Below are positions 51,212 through 59,044 of a stretch of DNA of 64,000 bases, piece after piece. Source of the stretch: Rhodococcoides kyotonense (GTDB lineage: Bacteria; Actinomycetota; Actinomycetes; Mycobacteriales; Mycobacteriaceae); assembly GCF_900188125.1 (NCBI RefSeq), contig NZ_FZOW01000021.1:1-64000 (forward strand). Direction: 5' to 3'. Position 1 is the first letter of the stretch. Every line of letters begins with the position of its first letter. Below the pieces are notes generated by a model. It did no database searches, had not been told where the DNA came from, and saw nothing but the letters and a program-made list of their open reading frames with translations. The position numbers and the translations under genes were made by a program.

Positions 51212-51859
51212 TCAAGGGGTCGACGTGCCGGGGGCGTAGACGGCCGACTTCGCGAGAATCTCGCGGTTGCGCTCGTGACTGCTGGTGGCCGGGGCGACGG
51301 TGTCGGGCCACTCCTCGATTTCGGTGAGCGCCCACTCCGCCCATTCGACGATGTGTGTGAAGTGCCCGATCATGAAGTTGTTGGCGAGCGCCATGAGGTG
51401 TTCCCGCTCGGGGAAGGTTCCGCCGTCGGTTTCCCTGATCGTGTTCGCGTGGATGCCGAACAGACTGCGGCTCGACGCCGCCTGATCGCGCATGGTCAGG
51501 AGGTTGTTGCGCAGATCGTCGATGCTTCCCTGCTCGGCGACGAGTACGCGAATCATGCCTTCGAACTCGAGTGCGGAGGGCCGCGAACCCGTCGATAACC
51601 ACGACACCAATGCGTCGCGACCCTCCGTCGTGATCGAGTAGACCGTTCGGTTGCGCGCGCCCACGGCCTGGTTGGTGGAGGTGACCAGGCCGAGGTCGAG
51701 CAACTTCTTGGGTGCGTTGTAGCTCTGCCTGTCTGCGCGCGGCCACAGTTCACCGATGCCTTTGGCGAAGTGTTCTGCGATTTCGTAGGCCGACCAATCC
51801 CGCGACACCAGCAATCCGAGGATCACGTACGACGTCGTGTTCAGGTCGTCACGAGCCAC
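51212..51859 (-). CDS. PadR family transcriptional regulator
   Basis: A 215-residue PadR regulator. The winged helix reads LNTTSYVILGLLVSRDWSAY, then RQSYNAPKKLLDLGLVTSTN and RTVYSITTEGRDALVSWL. The C-terminal helical domain is of the Vir-type, with the MRDQAASSRSLFGIHANTIR segment. Targets are unclear: the divergent neighbour on the plus strand is only the nitroreductase remnant, and the serine hydrolase gene follows beyond 51914 on the same strand. Confidence 0.88.
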   Translation of the reverse strand: MARDDLNTTSYVILGLLVSRDWSAYEIAEHFAKGIGELWPRADRQSYNAPKKLLDLGLVTSTNQAVGARNRTVYSITTEGRDALVSWLSTGSRPSALEFEGMIRVLVAEQGSIDDLRNNLLTMRDQAASSRSLFGIHANTIRETDGGTFPEREHLMALANNFMIGHFTHIVEWAEWALTEIEEWPDTVAPATSSHERNREILAKSAVYAPGTSTP

Positions 51860-51913
51860 GCTGCTTCTCCCTCCGATGCTTACCGAGCCGAAGGGTCAAG
51901 CCTAGTGAACGGT

Positions 51914-53218
51914 TCAGTTACCGTCCGCTTCACCCACTTGGTCGATGTCGTCGGCCGTGTCGTCGTTGTCGTTGCCGCCGGACTGCGCGTAGACGTACGG
52001 AATCAAGTCCATCGCCAGTCGTGCTGCTGGGGCATTGCCGTCGGCAGTGGGTGCGAGGTTGCCCCAGATGATCATCGTGACGTCGTTGACGGGGTCGTAT
52101 CCCATGAACGAGTTGTAGCCTGGCACCTCACCGGTGTGACCGTAGAGCGGACCCATCTGCGCGAGGCCGTAGCCGTATCCGGCGGCACCGGGCGAGTCCG
52201 GGTCGGTCGGCAGCACGCTGTCCATCCGCAACTTCTGGGTGCTGTCGTCGAGAAAGTCGCCCTTCACCATCGCCTGCACCCATGTGGCGAGTTCGTTAGC
52301 CGTCGAGATGCCCTGTCCCGCAGCCCAAGTCCACGACGGGTTGTCGTTGGTCGTGTCCCGCGGCTGCAACGACCCCGACTCGATCTCCGCCAGCCTTTCC
52401 GGGGACAGTGATTCCTTGCCTTCGCCGAGAGTCTCGATATTGCCGCTGTAGGTGTATCCCCTGCTGAAAGGCGCTGGGATTGCGGTATCGGTGTTTGCGG
52501 GGAACGACGTTCCGGACAGGTTCAACGTCGAGAAGAATCGATCCTGGAATATCTGTTCGATGGCCCTGCCGTCGAGCTGTTCTGCGATCAAGCCGAGGAG
52601 CACGGTGTTGGTGTTGGAGTAGTGCCACCCTTCACCGGGCGGGAAGTACGGCGGATTCGAGATCCCTAGTGCGACGAGTTCCTCTGGTGCCCAGACTTTT
52701 CCGGGATCCTCGTCCATGGCCTGGTTGATCTCGACGGTCTCGGTGTAGTTGTAGAGCCCGCTGCGCATGTCCAGCAACTGCCCGATGGTGATGTTCTCGC
52801 CGTTCGGCACTTCGGGGCGATACTTGCTCACAGGGTCGTCGACGGACAGCTTGCCCTCCTGGACCATCTGCAGGATCGCCGTTCCCGTCCACGTCTTGGT
52901 GTTGGATCCGATGCGCATCCTCGTGTCGAGCGACGGCGCCTCGCTACCTCCCGATTCCGTTGCGCCCCAGGTGTTCACGTACTTTCCGTCGGGCGTTTCG
53001 ATGAGTACGACCATGCCGATCTCTCGAAAACCGGTCGCGGTCTGCTCGACGACGGAATCCATGGCATCGGTGTCGAACGGAACCAGAGCGCTGTCGGGGG
53101 CTTGCGTCGTCGACGAAGATCCCGAAGTTTCCGTGTCCGACGAGCATGAAGCGGCGAACGTGACCGCCGCGAGCACCGCTGCCAGTGCAGCGCGCCTACG
53201 TCTGGGGGAGGTGGACAT
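51914..53218 (-). CDS. Lipoprotein serine hydrolase (class C beta-lactamase/DD-peptidase family)
   Basis: A 434-residue secreted lipoprotein. The signal peptide RRRRAALAAVLAAVTFAASC ends in a lipobox cysteine, followed by a Ser/Thr-rich linker. The serine beta-lactamase fold shows SNTK (S-x-x-K, in IGSNTKTWTG), Y-x-N in WHYSNTNTVLLGLIAEQL, and HTG in LYGHTGEVPGYN in place of KTG. The family includes D-alanyl-D-alanine carboxypeptidases and esterases. The C-terminus is acidic (NDNDDTADDID). It is divergent from the D,D-carboxypeptidase gene over 132 bases. ATG at 53218 was chosen: the frame upstream is antisense to that gene. Confidence 0.9.
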   Translation of the reverse strand: MSTSPRRRRAALAAVLAAVTFAASCSSDTETSGSSSTTQAPDSALVPFDTDAMDSVVEQTATGFREIGMVVLIETPDGKYVNTWGATESGGSEAPSLDTRMRIGSNTKTWTGTAILQMVQEGKLSVDDPVSKYRPEVPNGENITIGQLLDMRSGLYNYTETVEINQAMDEDPGKVWAPEELVALGISNPPYFPPGEGWHYSNTNTVLLGLIAEQLDGRAIEQIFQDRFFSTLNLSGTSFPANTDTAIPAPFSRGYTYSGNIETLGEGKESLSPERLAEIESGSLQPRDTTNDNPSWTWAAGQGISTANELATWVQAMVKGDFLDDSTQKLRMDSVLPTDPDSPGAAGYGYGLAQMGPLYGHTGEVPGYNSFMGYDPVNDVTMIIWGNLAPTADGNAPAARLAMDLIPYVYAQSGGNDNDDTADDIDQVGEADGN

Positions 53219-53350
53219 CGAGGACTCCTGCGTGAGTAGAAGGGCGACGTTCGTGAAATGTACCTGCGAAGTGCATGTTGCAGTGTGCAAATTGCAGTAT
53301 TGTCCCGTTTCGGGTGAAAGTACAGATTTCAAGCGAAAGTCGGGTACACG

Positions 53351-54934
53351 ATGACCGTCGGGAAATATCTCGCCCTTGCCGCTGTCGGCGTGCTGCTGGT
53401 CGCGGCCTGCTCGAACGACGCGACCGCGTCGGAAACCACGGGATCGGTCGGAACGCTCCCGCCCGAGGCCGTCGACATCATGCAGACCGAGCCGTACACG
53501 ACCGCTCGGTGGCCCTACCTCGTCGTCGATCCTGCGACGGACGAGGTGATCTACAGCAGCGAGGCGGACAAGCGCATGTTGCTGGCGTCGCAGACGAAGC
53601 ACTTCACGGTCGGCACCGTGTACGACGAGCTCGGCGCCGACCGCCGCGTCACCACTCCGGTCTACGCGACGGCCGCGCCGTCGGGAGGAACGCTCACCGG
53701 CGACCTGGTGCTCGTGGGCTCGGGTGACCTTGCGTTGGGAGGTCGCGGTGCGTCGGAAGGAAAGTTCGAATTCGCGACCGACGGGATCGATCACGTGTAT
53801 GCCGACGCTCTTCCCGGCGCGGTGTTGGCGCCCGGTGACCCGTTGGCCGGACTGAACGACCTTGCTCGTCAGGTCGCGGCGTCGGGAGTGAACCGTATCG
53901 ACGGCGACGTGCTCGTCGACGCACGGCTGTGGGAGACGTACTCCACGGTCGAGGGGCTCGTGCCGTCGATCTTCGTCAACGACAACCTCGTCGACATCCA
54001 GGCAAGTCCGGGCTCGCCCGGTGAACCCGCGTCGATCGAGATGCTGCCCGGCAACGGGCTTTTCACGCTCGATGCGCAGGTGACGACCGGTGCTGCAGAC
54101 AGTGATTCGACCCTGGCGGTCGAGGCGGACGCGGTCGACCCCACGCTGATCCGCGTCAGCGGTTCCGTGCCTGCGGGCAAGACGTCGCTCACCGTCTTCC
54201 GCATCACCGACGCGGAGAGTTGGGCGCGACAGTTGTTCGTGGAAGCGCTCCAACGCAACGGGGTTACCGTCTCGTCGACGTCGAGAGTCAACGATGCAGC
54301 GTCGTTGCCGGCCAGCGACGGTTATCAGGATGCCCTGAGGCTCGCGAGCCTCGAGTCCGCGCCGCTCGGTGAATCCGGCGGAATGATTCTCGCGACGAGC
54401 TACAACACCGGCGCCAATACCTTCCTGTGTCTCCTGGCAGTCGAGCTCGGATCGGACAACTGCGAGGACGGACTGCCGACGGTTCGCGCGTTGGCCGACG
54501 AAGCAGGCGTCCCGGCAACGGATCTGGTGATCACCGACGGGCAGGGCGGCGACCCGTCGTCGGCGACCCCGCAGGCGATCATCACGTGGTTGAAGTGGGT
54601 CGATGAGCAACCCTGGGCGGACACGTTCTGGGCAGGCCAGCCGATACTCGGGGAGCGCGGCTCGCTGGTGGGCGTCGGGGTCGACAGTCCGGCGAAGGGG
54701 CTGGTCGTCGGCAAGACCGGCACATCGGCCGACGTCGAACCGGTGACCGAGAGGCTCTTCATCAATCTGCAAGCACTGTCGGGCTATTTCGACGTCGGCG
54801 ACGGGCGGCGACTGCTGTTCGTCGTCGGAGTCATGGGAGCGGTTTTCCCGGACTTGCCACGTGGGGTGTTCCAGGTGGGCGACGACGTCGGGATGGTCGC
54901 GGCGGCGATGCAGCAGGCGCAAGCCGCCGAATGA
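53351..54934 (+). CDS. D-alanyl-D-alanine carboxypeptidase/endopeptidase (PBP4/DacB, S13 family), lipoprotein
   Basis: A 527-residue envelope protein. It has a lipoprotein signal (LALAAVGVLLVAACSND). The penicillin-binding fold shows the nucleophile motif SQTK in RMLLASQTKHFTVG (about 74-87), a long insertion domain typical of PBP4 (residues about 120-310), a motif-2 candidate SYN in LATSYNTGANTF, and the KTG box VVGKTGTSAD near 456. Usual S13 enzymes have S-x-N as SNN or SDN, so SYN is unusual. It trims peptidoglycan peptide stems or cross-links. Confidence 0.88.
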   Translation: MTVGKYLALAAVGVLLVAACSNDATASETTGSVGTLPPEAVDIMQTEPYTTARWPYLVVDPATDEVIYSSEADKRMLLASQTKHFTVGTVYDELGADRRVTTPVYATAAPSGGTLTGDLVLVGSGDLALGGRGASEGKFEFATDGIDHVYADALPGAVLAPGDPLAGLNDLARQVAASGVNRIDGDVLVDARLWETYSTVEGLVPSIFVNDNLVDIQASPGSPGEPASIEMLPGNGLFTLDAQVTTGAADSDSTLAVEADAVDPTLIRVSGSVPAGKTSLTVFRITDAESWARQLFVEALQRNGVTVSSTSRVNDAASLPASDGYQDALRLASLESAPLGESGGMILATSYNTGANTFLCLLAVELGSDNCEDGLPTVRALADEAGVPATDLVITDGQGGDPSSATPQAIITWLKWVDEQPWADTFWAGQPILGERGSLVGVGVDSPAKGLVVGKTGTSADVEPVTERLFINLQALSGYFDVGDGRRLLFVVGVMGAVFPDLPRGVFQVGDDVGMVAAAMQQAQAAE

Positions 54935-54938
54935 ACCC

Positions 54939-54984
54939 CTCGTGAGTGTTTATGTATAGAGGGGTATACATGAACACTCACGAG
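54939..54984. terminator. 20-bp-stem hairpin between convergent dacB-like and zeta-like genes
   Basis: The left arm (54939-54958, starting CTCGTGAGTGTT) and right arm (54965-54984, ending AACACTCACGAG) pair over 20 bases with one G:U-type mismatch and a 6-base loop GAGGGG. The right arm overlaps the last codons of the zeta-like gene. Confidence 0.8.
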
Positions 54985-55538
54985 AGGGTGGGCGCCCAAG
55001 CAGGCCAAGAACTTTCGCCGACGAGGTCGCCTTCCACGAACTTGGCCGAAATCCGCGTGATATCGGGGGCGGAGTTGTCGTACACCGTCGCGTGGTCCGA
55101 ACGCCGGATAGCTTCGGCGACCAGCGGCCACAGGCGATCGAACCGTTCGTGGATCTTGTCCTCCGGAACATGATGTCCGCCTTCGGTCACGCGGACGGCG
55201 ACGCGAGCGACGGACAGTTCGACGGGGACCATGATCACGTGCAGAACGACGACATAACCGGCGCGACGGGCCGCGTCGACGAGCTCCAGTTTCGACGGAT
55301 GCGAGAACACCGTCTCGGCGATGAACGATTCACCCTGTGCGACAAGGCTGTTCCTGATATCGGCGGCGATTCGCGCAGCTTCGTACGAATGCTCCTCCGG
55401 TGATTCCGGCCAACGCTCCTTCGCGATGACGTCGGCGTTGACGAACACGCTCCCCGGGAGAAGAGGCGCAAGGCGCTGCTCGACGAAGGTCGTCTTCCCC
55501 GAACCGTTGGGGCCGACGACGAGATCGAGCCGTCTCAC
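54978..55538 (-). CDS. Zeta-toxin-like AAA ATPase / nucleotide kinase
   Basis: A 186-residue P-loop protein. Walker A is GPNGSGKTT at residues 8-16, followed by PLLPGSVFVNADVIAKERWP, AARIAADIRNSLVAQGESFI and ETVFSHPSKLELVDAARRAG, the usual zeta/AAA_33 pattern. Zeta toxins phosphorylate UDP-N-acetylglucosamine, blocking wall synthesis; many chromosomal relatives have other substrates. It is translationally coupled (ATGA) to a small upstream gene that looks like its antitoxin. The right arm of a terminator hairpin overlaps its end. Confidence 0.85.
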   Translation of the reverse strand: MRRLDLVVGPNGSGKTTFVEQRLAPLLPGSVFVNADVIAKERWPESPEEHSYEAARIAADIRNSLVAQGESFIAETVFSHPSKLELVDAARRAGYVVVLHVIMVPVELSVARVAVRVTEGGHHVPEDKIHERFDRLWPLVAEAIRRSDHATVYDNSAPDITRISAKFVEGDLVGESSWPAWAPTLS

Positions 55539-55912
55539 AGAACGATCTGGGTGCCGTCAGGTAGGTGCTTCACGACGCGTCCCTGCTCGTCGAGAGATAC
55601 CGTTGCGCGTCCTTGCGCAGCACGATCCGCAACGTGATTGCCCGTGGCCAGCGACTCTTCGAGGGCGGTGGCAATTTCTGCGTTGAACACGACGCCCTCC
55701 TCCTCGGACAGCGCGCTCAGGGGCGTGCGCCCGGCAAGTGCGGCTTCGACGCGTTTGCGGGCCACCTGGCGTTGGTTCGACACTTCGCGTCCGACGCGCG
55801 CCCAGTGCTCGAGCTGTTGGCGAGCCGACCGATTCTCGCGTTCGCCCTCAGCGGCGGCGGCGTCGACCAGCTCGGACGAGAACCGGGTGACCCTGTCTGC
55901 GACGTTCGTCAT
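55535..55912 (-). CDS. ParD-like antitoxin, partner of zeta-like protein
   Basis: A 125-residue protein. The N-terminus TNVADRVTRFSSELVDAAAA leads into RSARQQLEHWARVGREVSNQ, a ribbon-helix-helix-like segment also seen in the ParD-like antitoxin family, and it ends DRAAQGRATVSLDEQGRVVK. ATG at 55912 was preferred to a longer frame from 56071 because the upstream part reads as noise. It sits first in a two-gene unit with the zeta-like gene, the normal order for antitoxin then toxin. Pairing is inferred from position and overlap. Confidence 0.75.
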   Translation of the reverse strand: MTNVADRVTRFSSELVDAAAAEGERENRSARQQLEHWARVGREVSNQRQVARKRVEAALAGRTPLSALSEEEGVVFNAEIATALEESLATGNHVADRAAQGRATVSLDEQGRVVKHLPDGTQIVL

Positions 55913-56074
55913 GACTTGCTCCTCGTATCCGCACGTCACCCGAGTGTAGCAATCTGCTACGGGCCTAGCGTCCCCCAGGTTTCGTGATCGATCAAGCGTC
56001 GTACGCAAGCTGGAGAAGTATCGAAGGTCTTGACGGGTCACACAACCGGGCCCTACTGTGAGCCAGGCCACTGA

Positions 56075-56088
56075 TTGAAACGTTTCAA
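56075..56088. promoter_or_regulatory. LacI-type operator of the rhamnose operon
   Basis: TTGAAACGTTTCAA, a perfect 14-base palindrome with the central CG of LacI-family operators, 44 bases before the mutarotase start. The LacI gene at 63856 is the probable binder. Confidence 0.8.
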
Positions 56089-56131
56089 TTCAATCGATGG
56101 TGGTTCACCCCTACATCGCCGAAGAGGTCCC

Positions 56132-56476
56132 ATGTCCGTCGAATCCGACACCCGCGCGCTGCACAAGGTCTGCTTCCTGTTGAAGCTCAGGCCGGAGCGA
56201 GTGCAGGACTATCTCGCTGCACACGAGCACGTGTGGCCGGAGATGCTCGACGCGCTGCGCACCGCCGGATGGAAGAACTACTCGTTGTTTCTTCGCGTCG
56301 ACGACGGATTGGTCGTCGGATACGTCGAATCCGAGGATCCTGAAGCGATGACTGCCGCGATGAGCGCCACCGACGTCGACGCCCGCTGGCAGCGAACCAT
56401 GGCCGAGTACTTCGAACCGGCAGCGCGTCCCGACGCCCCACTCGAATTTCTGACGCACTACTTCCACCTTCCCTGA
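56132..56476 (+). CDS. rhaM: L-rhamnose mutarotase
   Basis: A 114-residue protein that interconverts alpha- and beta-L-rhamnose. It has KVCFLLKLRPERVQDYLAAH, then EHVWPEMLDALRTAGWKNYS and SLFLRVDDGLVVGYVES, typical of RhaM (a ferredoxin-like fold). The His in AHEHVWPEM and the Tyr/Trp residues form the family active site. ATG at 56132 was preferred to the frame from 56075, which begins within the operator. First gene of the rhamnose operon. Confidence 0.92.
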   Translation: MSVESDTRALHKVCFLLKLRPERVQDYLAAHEHVWPEMLDALRTAGWKNYSLFLRVDDGLVVGYVESEDPEAMTAAMSATDVDARWQRTMAEYFEPAARPDAPLEFLTHYFHLP

Positions 56477-56500
56477 CCCTCACCCCTCCCCGGAGCTCTC

Positions 56501-57850
56501 ATGAAGATCGGCGCCAAGTCCACCACCGGGTGGCGCGCGACCATATCGGTCGCGATGAGCAACTACATCGAGGCTGGATCGATCATCGCGATCGCCACGT
56601 CTCTGACGTTGTGGCAAGACGAGTTCGGCATCAGCAACCTGGCAGTCGGTTTGCTTGCGGCGTTCAGCGCCAACGCATTCGGCGCTGCCATCGGTGCCGG
56701 AATCGGCGGACCGCTGTGCGACCGGTACGGCCGCAAGGCGATCTACACCTACGACCTCATGGTTTACATGGTCGGCGTGCTTATCGCAGCGTTCGCGATG
56801 AACTTCGCGATGCTCCTGACGGCTTTCGTCATCACCGGCGTTGCCGTCGGAGCCGGTGTTCCGGCGTCGTGGACGTACATCGCCGAGCAGGCACCGTCCC
56901 GTGAACGAGCCAGACACGTCGGAACCGCCCAATTGGCGTGGTCCGTCGGCCCGTTCATCGGGTTCGCCCTCGCAGCGCTGCTCGCACCACTGGATCTGCT
57001 CGGATCTCGCATCATCTTCATGCACTTGTTCGTCGTCGCCGCAGTCGTGTGGTGGATTCGCCAGGGGCTGCCCGAATCGGTGATCTGGAAGAACGAAACG
57101 AACGACACCGCAGGCGCGGCCGCACGCGAAAAGACCTTCGGCGCTGCAGGACTCAAGGGTCTGTTCACGAAGCGAGTCAACATCACAGCCCTGCTGGTGC
57201 TCATCGGAATCTACGGCTTCTGGAATACCGTCGCAGGCCAGGCGGGCATCTTCATGCCCCGTGTCTACGAAAGCGCGGGAGTGGAAAGTGCCGTCGAGCA
57301 GAATCTGCTGCAGGTTCTCGTCTGGGGCTGCACTGTTGCGGCAACGTATTTCGGATTCATGAAGTATGCCGACCGTATCTCCCAGCGACTGCTGTACTCG
57401 ATCGGCGCAGTTCTCGGCATCGCAGCGTGGGCGATTCTGGTGTTCTTCACGGATGCAGGCATGCCGACCCTACTGATCTTCGCCATCACATGGGGCGTCG
57501 CGAGCGGAATCGGCGCGCAGGCCTTCTACAGCCTTTGGGCAAGTGAACTGTTCGCGACGCCGTACCGCGCAAGTGCACAGGGCTTCATGTTCTTCATCGT
57601 CCGCACCGCGACCGGTCTGCTCAGCTACTTCTTCCCGACGCTCCTCGCTGCCACCGGTCTCACCACCGTCGGCCTCCTGCTCATCGGACTGCTCACCGTC
57701 GCGTTCGTCATCGGTGCAGTCTTCGCCCCCAACACGCGCGGAAAGTCTCTGCCCGAGATCGAGATCGAGCGCTACGGCACCGTCGTCTCCGACAACCTGA
57801 CCACCGATATCACCGAGACCGCGAGTCCCACCCCGGAGCGTGCACTGTGA
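56501..57850 (+). CDS. MFS sugar transporter (probable L-rhamnose importer)
   Basis: A 449-residue membrane protein with about 12 helices. It has SNYIEAGSIIAIATSLTLWQ at the start, GGPLCDRYGRKAIYTYDLMV loop 2-3, and PASWTYIAEQAPSRERAR and AQAFYSLWASELFATPYRAS as sugar-porter-like motifs. It lies between the mutarotase and the isomerase and overlaps the latter by four bases. L-rhamnose uptake is inferred from this position; I cannot read specificity from the sequence. Confidence 0.87.
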   Translation: MKIGAKSTTGWRATISVAMSNYIEAGSIIAIATSLTLWQDEFGISNLAVGLLAAFSANAFGAAIGAGIGGPLCDRYGRKAIYTYDLMVYMVGVLIAAFAMNFAMLLTAFVITGVAVGAGVPASWTYIAEQAPSRERARHVGTAQLAWSVGPFIGFALAALLAPLDLLGSRIIFMHLFVVAAVVWWIRQGLPESVIWKNETNDTAGAAAREKTFGAAGLKGLFTKRVNITALLVLIGIYGFWNTVAGQAGIFMPRVYESAGVESAVEQNLLQVLVWGCTVAATYFGFMKYADRISQRLLYSIGAVLGIAAWAILVFFTDAGMPTLLIFAITWGVASGIGAQAFYSLWASELFATPYRASAQGFMFFIVRTATGLLSYFFPTLLAATGLTTVGLLLIGLLTVAFVIGAVFAPNTRGKSLPEIEIERYGTVVSDNLTTDITETASPTPERAL

Positions 57851-59016
57851 CCACCCATACTGTCCAACCCGAGAGCATTCTCGACGCCCTGGCGATCGAA
57901 CTTCCGTCGTGGGCGTTCGGCAACTCCGGCACGCGCTTCAAAGTGTTCGGGACCCTCGGCACGCCCCGAACGATTCACGAGAAGATCGCCGACGCGGCCA
58001 CCGTGCACCGGTTGACCGGATTGGCTCCTGCTGTCGCACTGCATATTCCGTGGGATCTGGTCGACAGCTTCACCGATCTGAAGGCCTACGCAGCGGATCA
58101 GGGTGTGCGTCTCGGAACGGTCAACTCCAACACTTTCCAGGACGACGAGTACAAGTTCGGCAGCCTGACCCACACCGACAAGACTGTGCGGCAGAAGGCG
58201 ATCGATCACCACATTCGCTGCCTCGACATCATGACCGAGATCGGATCCCAGGATCTGAAGGTCTGGTTGGCGGACGGTACGAACTACCCGGGCCAGGGTG
58301 ACATCCGTGGACGTCAGGATCGGTTGGCGGAGTCGCTGGCTGCGATCTATCAGCACGTCGGCGAGGGTCAGCGACTGGTGCTCGAATACAAGTTCTTCGA
58401 GCCCGCGTTCTACGTCACCGATGTTCCGGACTGGGGAACCTCGTACGCTCACACCGTCGCACTCGGTGATCGCGCAGCAGTATGTCTCGACACCGGCCAT
58501 CATGCGCCCGGGACCAACATCGAGTTCATCGTCGCGCAGCTGCTGCGTCTCGGGAAGCTCGGATCGTTCGACTTCAACTCACGCTTCTACGCCGACGACG
58601 ACCTCATCGTCGGCGCGGCAGATCCGTTCCAGCTCTTCAGGATTCTGTTCGAGGTCATTCGCGGCGGCGGGCTTTCGCCCGAGTCGGATCTGGCTCTGAT
58701 GCTCGACCAGTGCCACAACGTCGAGGCAAAGATCCCCGGCCAGATCCGGTCGGTACTCAACGTGCAGGAGATGACGCTGCGTGCGGCGCTCGTCGACACC
58801 GCAGCTCTGACGGCAGCCCAGGAAGCAGGAGATGTGTTGGGTGCCAACGGCATCTTCATGGATGCGTTCTACACCGACGTGCGCCCGCAACTCGCGTCGT
58901 GGCGTGAATCCCGCGGACTCCCGGCCGATCCGATGCGCGCGTTCGCCGAATCGGGATACCAGCAGCAAATCGAGACCGACCGCGTCGGCGGCACCCAGAC
59001 CTCCTGGGGTGCATGA
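57847..59016 (+). CDS. rhaI: L-rhamnose isomerase (Rhizobium/Pseudomonas type)
   Basis: A 389-residue TIM-barrel isomerase converting L-rhamnose to L-rhamnulose. Characteristic segments are LAIELPSWAFGNSGTRFKVF, LAPAVALHIPWDLVDSFTDL and LGTVNSNTFQDDEYKFGSLT, with metal-binding residues seen in EYKFFEPAFYVTD, DTGHHAPGTN and DFNSRFYADDD. GTG at 57847 overlaps the transporter stop. This is the RhaI group, not the E. coli RhaA type. Confidence 0.92.
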   Translation: MTTHTVQPESILDALAIELPSWAFGNSGTRFKVFGTLGTPRTIHEKIADAATVHRLTGLAPAVALHIPWDLVDSFTDLKAYAADQGVRLGTVNSNTFQDDEYKFGSLTHTDKTVRQKAIDHHIRCLDIMTEIGSQDLKVWLADGTNYPGQGDIRGRQDRLAESLAAIYQHVGEGQRLVLEYKFFEPAFYVTDVPDWGTSYAHTVALGDRAAVCLDTGHHAPGTNIEFIVAQLLRLGKLGSFDFNSRFYADDDLIVGAADPFQLFRILFEVIRGGGLSPESDLALMLDQCHNVEAKIPGQIRSVLNVQEMTLRAALVDTAALTAAQEAGDVLGANGIFMDAFYTDVRPQLASWRESRGLPADPMRAFAESGYQQQIETDRVGGTQTSWGA

Positions 59017-59044
59017 CATGACTACGCAGAAGGAAGATCTCACG

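Noticed and set aside
53219-54922. Upstream extension of the serine hydrolase frame to about 1000 residues
   Set aside because: The first 568 residues are antisense to the D,D-carboxypeptidase gene. The lipoprotein signal begins at the ATG at 53218.
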